Source: Methylobacter sp. (GTDB taxonomy: Bacteria > Pseudomonadota > Gammaproteobacteria > Methylococcales > Methylomonadaceae). Taken from it: a stretch of 23,523 nucleotides of DNA. The stretch's first letter is position 1. Each line of letters starts with the position of its first letter. Positions 16,582-23,523 of this stretch are shown here, one piece after another. Where the stretch lies: NCBI GenBank assembly GCA_003158415.1, contig PMJA01000395.1:1991-25513 (forward strand), given 5' to 3'. The notes under the pieces are model-generated. The model made no database searches, was not told where the DNA came from, and saw only the letters and a list, made by a program, of their open reading frames with translations. Made by a program: the position numbers and the translations under genes.

Positions 16582-16904
16582 GCTCCATTTTGCTACTGAC
16601 ATTTGCGACATGCAGGTCCTTGATTTTATGGGGTCGGCGGCCTGTTGCAAATCTTACCCTTTGTGCAACGGGCGGCAAAAAATCGGCGCGGCGGTTCGGT
16701 TATATCGTTATGTCTAATGTTTGGTGGTTTTGAAGCCCCTGCAAGCCTCTAAAATCAAGGTTTTCTGTTTTCAACATCAGACAAAATGGCACATTTTGTC
16801 CAATCACCAAACTATAAAAACTATCCAGTTTCTGGATAATATGTAAAATTGTGTATTATACAAGTCTGCATAATAACTTAGCTTACACAACCTACGGAAC
16901 GATT
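16582..16904. other. Non-coding gap with two palindromes upstream of a small gene
   Basis: No coding sequence is supported in these 323 bases between the divergent recombinase and 59-residue gene. Two palindromes lie close together: GACAAAATG-GCA-CATTTTGTC at 16780-16800 and TATCCAG-TTT-CTGGATA at 16822-16838. They precede TATTAT (16854-16859), a possible -10 for the small gene with no clear -35. They look like operators or hairpins of a controlled promoter. Confidence 0.45.
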
Positions 16905-17084
16905 ATGGATCAAGTCAAGGTGTACTACTTCACTAAATACAATATAGTAACCAACGAAAATAAACGTATGCCACGACCAGCAACCCTAGAGGCAATCGCC
17001 GCAGCTGAAGGTATGGCACTTGAAGAAACAGTACAGGAAGTAGACCCCTCGCATATAGACGGTAACGGCTTCCTGAAAACCTAA
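16905..17084 (+). CDS. Small hypothetical protein (59 residues)
   Basis: The product begins MDQVKVYYFTKYNIVTNENK and ends DPSHIDGNGFLKT, with a central RMPRPATLEAIAAAEGMALE segment. It is soluble, with a beta-strand-like start and a helix in the middle. I know no function; small proteins of this general shape (KVYYFTKY..., RPATLEAI..., EVD...DG.GF) occur in proteobacterial accessory regions, which suggests a real gene. An in-frame GTG at 16851 would extend it by 18 residues, but that codon lies in the AT-rich promoter-like segment and has no ribosome site. The ATG at 16905 has GGAA five bases upstream and is preferred. The recombinase diverges from it, and two palindromes lie in the shared upstream region. 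Confidence 0.6.
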   Translation: MDQVKVYYFTKYNIVTNENKRMPRPATLEAIAAAEGMALEETVQEVDPSHIDGNGFLKT

Positions 17085-17119
17085 ATAATTATTATTGGGT
17101 CTAAAGAAGTATTTGCACT

Positions 17120-17560
17120 ATGAAAACGTCCGCGTGTTTTATCATAGCCTGGCTTTATTGCCTTTCGGCGATAGCCGTTGCGGACGAGTTAGAGAGTTCG
17201 AAAATCAAATGCAGTGAATTGGGGCAGAAGTTTTCGGCTGAATTCAAAAAAGAATATTACAATGAAGACATTTCCATGTGGGGAAATCCAGATTTTCATT
17301 ACAACAGCACCTTGAGAACATGCTTGGTGTATACAGAAGTTGTAGATGGAGCACTGAATAAGGAGATCAATGCCACCTGGTATTACCGTCGCATCACCGA
17401 CATCTACAGTAACAAAGTTCTCGCCTACAGCAGATACTTGATCTTCAAGAACTATCCAACTAGGAAAGAAGCTCTAGTCAACCTAGCCAACGTCGGAGAC
17501 GTAGTGAACCTGTTACCTGACAAATTTGCCACGGTAAAAGCGGAACTGTTTGACCAATGA
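17120..17560 (+). CDS. Exported hypothetical protein
   Basis: A 146-residue protein with a clear Sec signal peptide: MKT, a hydrophobic stretch through residue 20, and an AVA-DE cleavage site after A21. The mature part has two cysteines (C31 and C68) that could form a disulphide in the periplasm, and many aromatic residues. No known domain is recognised. It begins 35 bases after the 59-residue gene on the same strand, so the two may share a transcript. A weak AAGAAG lies upstream of the ATG. A hairpin-forming repeat (ACATTAGA 17601-17608 with TCTAATGT 17626-17633) lies between it and the convergent DUF2971 gene, without a T-tract. Confidence 0.75.
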   Translation: MKTSACFIIAWLYCLSAIAVADELESSKIKCSELGQKFSAEFKKEYYNEDISMWGNPDFHYNSTLRTCLVYTEVVDGALNKEINATWYYRRITDIYSNKVLAYSRYLIFKNYPTRKEALVNLANVGDVVNLLPDKFATVKAELFDQ

Positions 17561-17662
17561 TTTCTTACATGGTGAGGGGGAAGTCCAAACCCAAAATTAG
17601 ACATTAGACACTTCGTATTCTTTTATCTAATGTGGCACTGTTATGAATCTAAAACGTCTGAG

Positions 17663-18559
17663 TTACCATTCACGATAAGGAATCTGACAGTACGTTAAAC
17701 CTATTCTAGGATTGGCGTTGTATTTAGAAAGAAATCGTGAAAGTGACGTCGCTGATTGGTGGACATTCGGGGTTGGACCAAGAAATACTTGCTCGACTGC
17801 TAATGCTCCATTTGGAGTTTTTGGTAGCAAAAAGCGAACATATGGTATCAGCATCGACGCCCCCTCCCTATAACAAATAGGTGCCTCAATATAGTTTGTC
17901 GTAACTGTGGACACTGCACGCCACTCATTTTCTTCTTTGAATCCTGGATGTTTTAGTAGAGCAGCAATGCTGAGAAGATCTGCCTCAACCTCTTCAAATA
18001 TGTCGTGAAATGAATTTGACGGATGCCTTTTCGATGGATTCAAGTTTTCGCCGCGTTCCTCGGCTAGTGTCTCAATTGCATTGACGATATTGGTCGCTAA
18101 TTTATGTTGTTCTTTAATATCGTAGCGACATCGCCCAATACGAAAGAACTGTTGTTCTGAATGCACCTTAACATCCTCAGGACGGAAGCCAATACTAACG
18201 CCTTTTCCCTTTTGACAATAGCCGCGCCATTGACTGAGTAAGTTACCGCTAGCCGTGAAGGACACGACAAAAAGCATGTGGCCGTTTGTTAGCCGATCAG
18301 AAACCCACTGTTGCAACTGATTGAGAAGTTTTGTGTTCGATCCATATTGATCCAATCGTCGAGCGATCTCATATCGAAGTAAATTTGCCGTGTGCTGTAT
18401 CTCGGCAGCATCATTAAAGAACCGAATATCCGTAGCATAGAGCGATTTACTCTCCACGATCCCCATTAGTCCTGTTAAAGAGGTGTAATGGTAGAGGAGT
18501 TTTGTAGGTCGCTCAGCGTAAAGCTCAATCATTTCTTTCGAAAGCGTCATTATTTCCAT
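17663..18559 (-). CDS. DUF2971 family protein
   Basis: A 298-residue soluble protein with the DUF2971 landmarks in order: LYHYTS at 22-27, LYATDIRFFNDAAEI at 40-54, VVSFTASGNLLSQWRGY at 98-114 followed by GVSIGF, and KHPGFKEENEWRAV at 203-216. Family members are scattered through accessory and defence regions. The HYT, SF...LSQWR and EWR elements recall ADP-ribosyltransferase-like folds, but I treat that as speculation. Two starts compete. The ATG at 18559 is only two bases from the AAGGAG ribosome site, and the ATG three codons later (18550) is eleven bases away; neither spacing is ideal, so the start is uncertain by three residues. Confidence 0.85.
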   Translation of the reverse strand: MEIMTLSKEMIELYAERPTKLLYHYTSLTGLMGIVESKSLYATDIRFFNDAAEIQHTANLLRYEIARRLDQYGSNTKLLNQLQQWVSDRLTNGHMLFVVSFTASGNLLSQWRGYCQKGKGVSIGFRPEDVKVHSEQQFFRIGRCRYDIKEQHKLATNIVNAIETLAEERGENLNPSKRHPSNSFHDIFEEVEADLLSIAALLKHPGFKEENEWRAVSTVTTNYIEAPICYREGASMLIPYVRFLLPKTPNGALAVEQVFLGPTPNVHQSATSLSRFLSKYNANPRIGLTYCQIPYREW

Positions 18560-18633
18560 TACTCCTTAAAAATTCAACTTATACCAGGCACCAAATCGTT
18601 CGAACGCTGATTGCCACTGAAGGAGTTCGGCGA

Positions 18634-18987
18634 TCATCGTTGACGATTCTCGATAATTTGATCAGGTGAACTCTGAAGTCGCTGCCGTTGGAACTCAGAA
18701 TCATTGGGCCGTAGGCATCGGAAGTTCAATTCCATGCTGGCCATACCTTCTGTCCATGTCGGGGACAACGTTTTTTCGCTCAGGGTGAAGACTTCCAGGC
18801 CTCCACGGCGTGAACATTCTTCACCCGCTTCTTGGTAGGCGATTCGTTTTGCGGCGGGAACGCCTCCTTTGCCTGGGGATGCGGATGTCGATATCGTGAA
18901 CGTGTCAGGTCCTATTTTGACGACGCCTGACGAGTTGGCGCAGGCTGTTAGCACAAGAACTGCCGCGATATTGATAGCTGATTTCAT
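18634..18987 (-). CDS. Small lipoprotein, function unknown
   Basis: A 117-residue product with a lipoprotein signal: MKSAINIAAVLV followed by the lipobox LTAC, so C16 would be acylated after signal-peptidase II cleavage. The mature part contains a VVKIGPDTFTISTSASPG segment, AAKRIAYQEAGEECSRRGG with one cysteine, and LNFRCLRPNDSEFQR with a second cysteine. This is a recurring small-lipoprotein pattern of proteobacteria, with no assigned role. Residue +2 after the cysteine is alanine, which fits outer-membrane delivery. It is read on the same strand as the DUF2971 gene, 74 bases upstream of it. Confidence 0.8.
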   Translation of the reverse strand: MKSAINIAAVLVLTACANSSGVVKIGPDTFTISTSASPGKGGVPAAKRIAYQEAGEECSRRGGLEVFTLSEKTLSPTWTEGMASMELNFRCLRPNDSEFQRQRLQSSPDQIIENRQR

Positions 18988-19462
18988 TTGAGCCTTCTTG
19001 GGTAAATTGGCATAGTACGATATGGTTGAATACCTAAAAAACGATACTTTTTTGGAGATCGGGAAAAATGATTAGCCTGAATGATAGCGTTGAACGGTTG
19101 CGCACCGTCTAATTTTTCTTCGGCGACTAGACACTTTGTACCCTTTTGTCTCATCTTCAAAAATGGGTTGTGGCATTAGCCCTGTCCATGCCCAACAATT
19201 TAACATAACCCCCACTTCTGCGAAGTCCACCTGTAAACGCAATATAGTAATGTCCTGTCATAAAGCCCGTTAAAATAATACCAAAAAGGCCACTCGCAAC
19301 GAGAAAATTTTTGTTTTCTGGTCGCCCGGTTGCGACCCCTTGCGGTCACTCAGGCTTTTGGAAAGGAGACACTCAACGCCCTGCAAAGGAGCAGCGTGCG
19401 CTGCTCCTCTTACTTGTCAATTGCTGTCCATGCACTGCACAATTGTCACGGTATTACTACAT
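18988..19462. other. Non-coding gap between two minus-strand lipoprotein genes
   Basis: These 475 bases carry no supported coding frame on either strand. The short + strand frames at 19311-19588 have no family signal and overlap the end of the DUF1254 gene. The one clear structure is the hairpin at 19387-19408. Confidence 0.55.
19387..19408 (-). terminator. Strong hairpin downstream of the DUF1254 gene
   Basis: AGGAGCAGCG and CGCTGCTCCT form a perfect 10-bp stem with a two-base loop (in practice an 8-bp stem with a larger loop). It lies 55 bases after the DUF1254 stop. Only TTT follows on the minus strand, so termination would be weak or Rho-assisted; an mRNA-stabilising stem is an alternative. 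Confidence 0.4.
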
Positions 19463-20941
19463 CTACTTGGTCACCACGATACCCGGTGGACTCCAAGTGC
19501 CTGCACCGGCCGGAAGAATAGAAGGCGCTTCTGTCTTCGGCCAGTAGAGGCGCATGACGAGGTAGATGGTGTCATTGGGTGCCGGTAGCCAGTTCGCTTC
19601 GTTCGCCTTGCCCGGTGAGTCCCTCTGGATGTAAAGGGTGAGTGATCCGTCCGCGTTCTTTTTCATGGCAGGCAACATCGGCGAGTTGATCAGGTAGCGG
19701 TTGATCGGGTTCTCGATTAGGAGCTGCGTCTTGCCGTCGTACATGGTCACCGACCAGAAGGCGTTTACTGGTGGCAATTGGCCAGCGGGGAAGGTGAGCC
19801 TGTAGCTGTGCTTGCTGCCATCGAGCGTCTCGCCTTTCCCATCCGCCCGGGTCATCGGATACATGGCCTCAATGCCATTGTTGCCATAGATACCGCCCTT
19901 GGCGGCGGCGGCGCGCTTCAGCCAATCGCCCTTATAGAAGGCGCTATCTCCGAAGAGCGAAGTGATCTTCCAGCTGTTGATGTCTTTCGATCCAGTGGAC
20001 AGATAGGCGTCCACCTTGTCGTCGCCCTCTTTCATCGCCAGTAGGATGGCGGCCTTGTGTTCCAGCGAAAGATCCTTGAACTCGAAGGTCTTGTCCGGCC
20101 CGATGCCGATACTGGCGAACTTGGCGCGAATCTCCTTGTTTTCCGGTGTCAACGGCACGAACTGGAGTGCGGCGTCGAGATACTCGTAGAAGTTCGCCTT
20201 GATCCCTGCCGTCGTGGCCGGCAGGAAATCGATTTTCGGTGCGGTGGGCGGCGCGGCTTGGTTCAGAAACGCGGACAGCGGCTGCGCCTTGTATCCTGCC
20301 TGCACTTTCTCCACGTTCGGCATGTCCTCGGCGTTGAAGAGCTGGGTGCGGAAAATGGTGAGCGCGAAGTGTGTCGTAGAGTGGAAAACCTGTTTTATTT
20401 TTGCCGGTGTATCACCTTTCCAGTCGGGGCCAACTACGAGATAGTCACCCGCTTCATGGCCTGTCGCCCGGCTGCCTATGTAGCCATAGTTGTAGGCATT
20501 GCCGTCGGTCAATTGCACCGAGTAATAGCGCTCTTTTGCCACCTCCGGTACCGAAATTACCATCGGTTCCATGCGCAGATCAAGCCAGAGCATCGAATAT
20601 GGCGTATCGCTGTTAGGTGTGACGACAGCAGTATCTTTGTAGGTGAAGACCCGAGCTTCATTCTTAATCGTGTTGAACGGTGCCTTGTATTGCCCCGAAT
20701 TCTTGTCCACGACGAACTCTTGCATCACCGCATAGTTCATCACGATCGGGAGGCCGTAGATGAACGCCTCCTCGGCAATAGCCTTGGTTTCGGCAATGCT
20801 CGGTATGGCAATGCCCGCCTTCCTGTCCACAACATTGGCGGCGGCAACAGGGTCGGCCTTATTGACGCAGCCTGCCAGTAGACCTACGGCGATGATGCCG
20901 CAAAGAGAGCCGATGCGAAGTGCGTGTCTTGGTTTGTTCAT
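19463..20941 (-). CDS. DUF1254/DUF1214 domain lipoprotein
   Basis: A 492-residue envelope protein. MNKPRHALRI, a hydrophobic stretch and the lipobox LAGC (22-25) make C25 the predicted lipid-anchor residue. The DUF1254 domain follows (IAEEAFIYGLPIVMNYAVMQ, then VVTPNSDTPYSMLWLDLR). The C-terminal DUF1214 domain includes MYPMTRADGKGE, FPAGQLPPVNAFWSVTMYDG, NRYLINSPM and the final IYLVMRLYWPKTEAPS. This two-domain architecture is common in bacteria, with no established reaction. A GTG at 20998 would add 19 residues in front of the signal, which would spoil it, so the ATG at 20941 is chosen; it has no strong ribosome site. The gene is GC-richer than the cassette-like genes upstream. Confidence 0.9.
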   Translation of the reverse strand: MNKPRHALRIGSLCGIIAVGLLAGCVNKADPVAAANVVDRKAGIAIPSIAETKAIAEEAFIYGLPIVMNYAVMQEFVVDKNSGQYKAPFNTIKNEARVFTYKDTAVVTPNSDTPYSMLWLDLRMEPMVISVPEVAKERYYSVQLTDGNAYNYGYIGSRATGHEAGDYLVVGPDWKGDTPAKIKQVFHSTTHFALTIFRTQLFNAEDMPNVEKVQAGYKAQPLSAFLNQAAPPTAPKIDFLPATTAGIKANFYEYLDAALQFVPLTPENKEIRAKFASIGIGPDKTFEFKDLSLEHKAAILLAMKEGDDKVDAYLSTGSKDINSWKITSLFGDSAFYKGDWLKRAAAAKGGIYGNNGIEAMYPMTRADGKGETLDGSKHSYRLTFPAGQLPPVNAFWSVTMYDGKTQLLIENPINRYLINSPMLPAMKKNADGSLTLYIQRDSPGKANEANWLPAPNDTIYLVMRLYWPKTEAPSILPAGAGTWSPPGIVVTK

Positions 20942-21082
20942 AGGTTTTCTATTGGCTGGGTTATGTAGGAGGATGGGTTTGGTATCGCTGGAAGTCACAT
21001 TTTACATCAAGCCATGCCGTCGGCATTTCGATCTGCGGCAAGATCCCGTCAAGCACGGCTCATCGCTTTAGATCTCGACAGA

Positions 21083-21163
21083 GTATAACAAAAGGCGCGA
21101 ATGACTGCTTTATGGAAACATTGCCACTGTCTGGAATTGCTCGGATTGAAAGAGGGGTTATGC
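21083..21163 (-). repeat. attC-like recombination site after the 118-residue gene
   Basis: Read on the minus strand, the site runs from R'' GCATAAC (21163-21157) to R' GTTATAC (21089-21083), 81 bases. The R boxes are complementary in 6 of 7 positions. After R'' come six bases and then TTCAATCCGAGC, close to the TTCAAGCCGA L'' box of class-type attC sites at the correct distance. The TAA stop of the preceding gene lies inside R'', as is usual for cassettes. The L' side pairs poorly, so this site is the weaker of the two. Confidence 0.5.
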
Positions 21164-21514
21164 ATTGACCGACTCACCCAATTCCTTACGCAACAAACTC
21201 ACAATTTTCTTGTAACGCGACGTATTGGTAGAAAAGTTCACTTTGATACTGGCATCAGTATCTAGCCAAACGATAAATTCACTATTGCTGATTGAGTACT
21301 TAATCGCCTCAGCCCCTCCGTCATAATCATTCCCGTCGCACCATTCAAAATCTATACGACTTGGTGGAAATTCATAATTTATCGTAAGGCAAAGCGAGCA
21401 TGACGTTGGATTCAGAGGATCATCATCTGGATTTTCTTCAAAACTAACTTGAACTATGTCACCACCAAGTGCCTCTTCATAGCTCACAGACTTTGCGTCA
21501 AACTGGAAATTCAT
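21158..21514 (-). CDS. Hypothetical cassette-encoded protein (118 residues)
   Basis: A 118-residue acidic soluble protein starting MNFQFDAKSVSYEEALGG. Features include an acidic ENPDDDP stretch, CSLCLTINYEF, a DGNDYDGGAEA segment and a basic helix near the end (RYKKIVSLLRKEL). The layout vaguely recalls small polymorphic-toxin immunity proteins, but I cannot assign a family. The gene starts 13 bases after an attC R' box and ends within the R'' box of the next attC-like site, with no promoter of its own. That is the typical arrangement of an integron gene cassette. It is read in the same direction as the HNH gene upstream. Confidence 0.7.
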   Translation of the reverse strand: MNFQFDAKSVSYEEALGGDIVQVSFEENPDDDPLNPTSCSLCLTINYEFPPSRIDFEWCDGNDYDGGAEAIKYSISNSEFIVWLDTDASIKVNFSTNTSRYKKIVSLLRKELGESVNA

Positions 21515-21527
21515 TTTTTACCTTGAT

Positions 21528-21613
21528 GCATAACATAGAACTAACAGGGCGTGGCACGGGAGGCTGAAAAAAACCAGATTATAACCTCGCTCCGGTTGAG
21601 CGCAATGTTATTC
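21528..21613 (-). repeat. attC-like recombination site between the HNH and 118-residue genes
   Basis: On the minus strand R'' GAATAAC (21613-21607) and R' GTTATGC (21534-21528) bound an 86-base site and are complementary in 6 of 7 positions. The pairing extends two bases inward. L'' (CTCAACCGG, six bases after R'') pairs with CCTGTTAG near R' except for one extra base, which reproduces the extrahelical base that sets attC orientation. The HNH gene's TAA lies in R''. No integron integrase is present in the window. Confidence 0.65.
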
Positions 21614-22339
21614 GCATGCCAGACGACGCTTAAGTTCTTCTGGGGAAATAGCCGGTTTTTGAGTGTGAACCATAGCGTGGCAATTGGGACAAAGTGGGCG
21701 CAGGTCATTGACAGGATCAATTGAATATTCTTTACCAATTGATGAAATCTCCTTCAAGTGATGAACATGAATGAAACCATTGCCAATGTTGCCATACACG
21801 TCACCAAAGTTGAAATTGCACACATAACATGAATTACCGTAATGAGCTAAACAGGCGACTCTGGCTTTTGGATTTTTTTCATATGCATTAACTACTACAG
21901 ATTTCACTGAGCCTTCAAAATACGACTCATCAGTGATTTCGTCAGGGAATCTCGTTGTGGCATTCGTTCCAATTGGAACGTATATGCCACCGGTTCCGTC
22001 AATAGCCTTCTTACTTAATGAAAAGTCATGTTCACTAAGGAAATTAGAAAGCTTTGACTCCAGTAATGCATGCATAGGAGTGTTTTTATCGAGCTTATGA
22101 AACCAACGACTGAGGACTTTTTGAGTATCTGTGCCGGTTCCATCGCCAGCATAGGATTGAATAGAGGTGTTTTTGTAACCAATAAATTTGCTTGGGGCAA
22201 AGACATCGGTGTCTGGAAAATAGTACCAGTTGAAAAACTGACCAAGCCTTGAAAATGCAGCGGACGATGTGTAACTTCCTACATCAAAAAATCGAACTGA
22301 GTTTTCTTCAGCTTCCTTAAAAGATCCGACTAATTCCAT
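21608..22339 (-). CDS. HNH endonuclease
   Basis: A 243-residue nuclease. The C-terminal third is an HNH/McrA-type domain with structural zinc cysteines C171-x-x-C174 and C217-x-x-C220, the catalytic HH pair at 193-194 (HVHHLKEI), N211 (DPVNDLRPL) and H221/H225 (CHAMVH). All key residues are present. Residues 1-150 form an unassigned domain (with VFAPSKFIGYKN) seen in other HNH proteins of defence regions, which may bind DNA or a modified base. The gene is organised as an integron cassette: GTTATGC ends 15 bases before its ATG, and its stop lies within an attC R'' box. The natural target is unknown; a role in restriction of foreign DNA is inferred from the fold. Confidence 0.88.
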   Translation of the reverse strand: MELVGSFKEAEENSVRFFDVGSYTSSAAFSRLGQFFNWYYFPDTDVFAPSKFIGYKNTSIQSYAGDGTGTDTQKVLSRWFHKLDKNTPMHALLESKLSNFLSEHDFSLSKKAIDGTGGIYVPIGTNATTRFPDEITDESYFEGSVKSVVVNAYEKNPKARVACLAHYGNSCYVCNFNFGDVYGNIGNGFIHVHHLKEISSIGKEYSIDPVNDLRPLCPNCHAMVHTQKPAISPEELKRRLACE

Positions 22340-22779
22340 TGTTTACTCCAATGTGCATAACGTAATTTATACGACATCGAATGTAAGTCTTATAAAAAGC
22401 CTGATTTGTCGTATATTCCTCATAAAGCCATTCAGTTAATTGTTTTTATTAAGCTGAGTGTAATCTAAAAAGACATGACTACAAACTAAAGCGACATTTG
22501 CCCAAAATAAATTCGAAAAAGCACCTGTCATTTCGACTTTATCGGTGTCCGCTTATGGCCGGGTCGAGCCAAAGAAAACGCAAAGTTGCTTGCCGAAAAG
22601 CTGCCATTCGCTGAATTTAGGGATGGAAAATTACGCCGGCATCGCCAACGGCCGGTTTTGGCCGATCTGAGGCGATCAGAATACTCTAAATGGAGATTGA
22701 ACTAGAGCTGTTGAAAAGATTTTTCATAAGGGGCGATACACTTAAATCAACTTCTTATCCCATGCCGGGCATTAAACAA
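22340..22779. other. Non-coding gap with cassette-entry site between umuC and the HNH gene
   Basis: No gene is supported in these 440 bases. A GTTATGC box on the minus strand (22361-22355) marks the upstream edge of the HNH cassette. Behind it a 9-bp inverted repeat, TATACGACA (22368-22376) with TGTCGTATA (22407-22415), could be part of a degenerate attC whose R'' would be near 22435-22441; the spacing is irregular. At 22526-22552 the DNA starts TGTCATTTCGAC and contains TCGGTGTCCGC, resembling the ends of the 11907-12212 element. Confidence 0.5.
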
Positions 22780-23523
22780 CTAGATCGTAACGGTCAACAA
22801 CTCACGCCAATTAGTCGTGTAGGACGGTGATTTAAACTGTTGCCGCATGTGCCAGCGGGTACTCAGGATTTCACTGGCATATTGAATCGTTTTTTTGCCC
22901 TGAAGTCGGTTGATGTTATCCAGTGTGGCCATTAATTGTTCTGAGCGAGCCGAAGGTTCACCGGTATCAAATAATGACATTTGCGCGACACCTGCCGGCA
23001 ACAAATCAGGCAATAAAATGCCTGCCCGTTGATAACTATAACCCTGTCTAAAAATACGCTCTAGGCCTTGATGTGCCGCTTGAATGAAGGCCGCTGAATC
23101 ATCGGTCGGCAATTCAAATTCTGTGGTGGCGCTGTTGCCGTAGTGCGGATGCTGGGAATCAAATGGACTGGTTTGAATAAACACCGTCAAGGCTTGCGCG
23201 GCCAGTTGCTGACGACGACACTTTTCCCCGGCACGCGCGGCAAAATGGGTGACGGCTGCTCGCAGATCGGCAAACTCGGTTAATTTTTCACCGAAACTGC
23301 GCGAGGTCATTATTTGCTTTTTGGCCGTTGGCATGGCCTCTAACGGAATACAGGAGAGGCCGCGTAACTCACACACAATGCGTTCCATGACCACACCAAC
23401 GTGTTGACGCATGCGCTTGGGTTCGGTTTGCTTCAGTGCCAGGGCGTTATGAATACCTAATGCCTTTAATTTTTCCGACCAACGTCTGGAAATGCCCCAA
23501 ATATCATCCAAGGCAATGGTTGC
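22780..23523 (-). CDS. umuC: UmuC, Y-family DNA polymerase V catalytic subunit, C-terminal part
   Basis: The gene is open at the right edge, so its start and catalytic palm are outside the window; 247 residues are visible. They begin in the thumb region (ATIALDDIWGISRRWSEKLK, where the DDIWGI.RR motif is typical of UmuC). The little-finger domain with RSFGEKLTEFADLRAAVTHF follows, and the protein ends with a DUF4113 tail (LDNINRLQGKKTIQYASEIL, with WHMRQQFKSPSYTTNW). UmuC with UmuD' carries out SOS-induced translesion synthesis. No truncation is visible in this part, and the promoter and any LexA box are off the window. Confidence 0.95.
   Translation of the reverse strand, partial: ATIALDDIWGISRRWSEKLKALGIHNALALKQTEPKRMRQHVGVVMERIVCELRGLSCIPLEAMPTAKKQIMTSRSFGEKLTEFADLRAAVTHFAARAGEKCRRQQLAAQALTVFIQTSPFDSQHPHYGNSATTEFELPTDDSAAFIQAAHQGLERIFRQGYSYQRAGILLPDLLPAGVAQMSLFDTGEPSARSEQLMATLDNINRLQGKKTIQYASEILSTRWHMRQQFKSPSYTTNWRELLTVTI

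Noticed and set aside
16618..16760. Eleven-base inverted repeat CCTTGATTTTA / TAAAATCAAGG and a GTTGCA...TGCAAC hairpin upstream of the small gene
   Set aside because: With 121 bases between the arms, one such match is expected by chance in a window of this size, and nothing else supports a function.
19311..19588. Short + strand frames upstream of and overlapping the DUF1254 gene end
   Set aside because: No family signal, no ribosome site, and they overlap a well-supported gene on the other strand.
20057..20881. 274-codon + strand frame within the DUF1254 gene
   Set aside because: It is an antisense shadow of a GC-rich, domain-supported gene; the product has no recognisable domain.
1..23523. 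CRISPR array, tRNA or rRNA genes
   Set aside because: No regularly spaced direct repeats and no cloverleaf or rRNA-like sequence were seen on either strand.

Overview
The window looks like an accessory (defence and mobile-gene) segment of a proteobacterial chromosome, most likely gammaproteobacterial. Support comes from the UmuC/DUF4113 polymerase, the TacA/TacT-type toxin-antitoxin pair, the integron-type cassettes and the Type I restriction genes. The sequence does not fix a genus. Composition is patchy: the restriction genes, the recombinase and the DUF1254 gene are moderately GC-rich, while the 7790-11071 gene and much of the intergenic DNA are clearly AT-rich. That is what a layered acquisition history would produce.

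Left third (1-11071, + strand): a Type I restriction-modification operon. It starts inside a YhcG-like (DUF1016) PD-(D/E)xK nuclease gene. A 36-codon piece that reads like the N-terminus of a second, lost HsdR follows, then hsdM, hsdS, a DUF5655-type nuclease gene lodged between hsdS and hsdR, and hsdR. After a 110-base gap comes a 1093-residue protein with a phospholipase-D-like core, here compared with the VPA1262/YjiT-type proteins of restriction islands. HsdM methylates and HsdR cleaves the sites chosen by HsdS; the added nuclease-like proteins may widen the defence.

Middle (11064-16900): a GNAT toxin/DUF1778 antitoxin operon on the minus strand, with a 17-bp palindrome lying inside its promoter. 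Next is a 306-bp foldback element with near-perfect 28-bp ends, then a pRiA4b ORF-3-family gene and a 153-bp MITE-like insertion. A minus-strand pair follows: a tyrosine recombinase and a DUF6602 PD-(D/E)xK protein. An inverted repeat with a 6-base centre sits directly upstream of the recombinase.

Right (16900-23523): a 59-residue conserved-looking small protein, an exported protein, a DUF2971 protein and two lipoproteins (one a DUF1254/DUF1214 protein). Two promoterless genes (an HNH endonuclease and a 118-residue protein) are each followed by an integron attC-like site, with no integron integrase in view. The window ends inside umuC, read from the minus strand.

The most interesting points are the composite restriction operon with its PLD-like companion, the recombinase/DUF6602 unit with its candidate recombination site, the foldback element, and the integrase-less attC cassettes.
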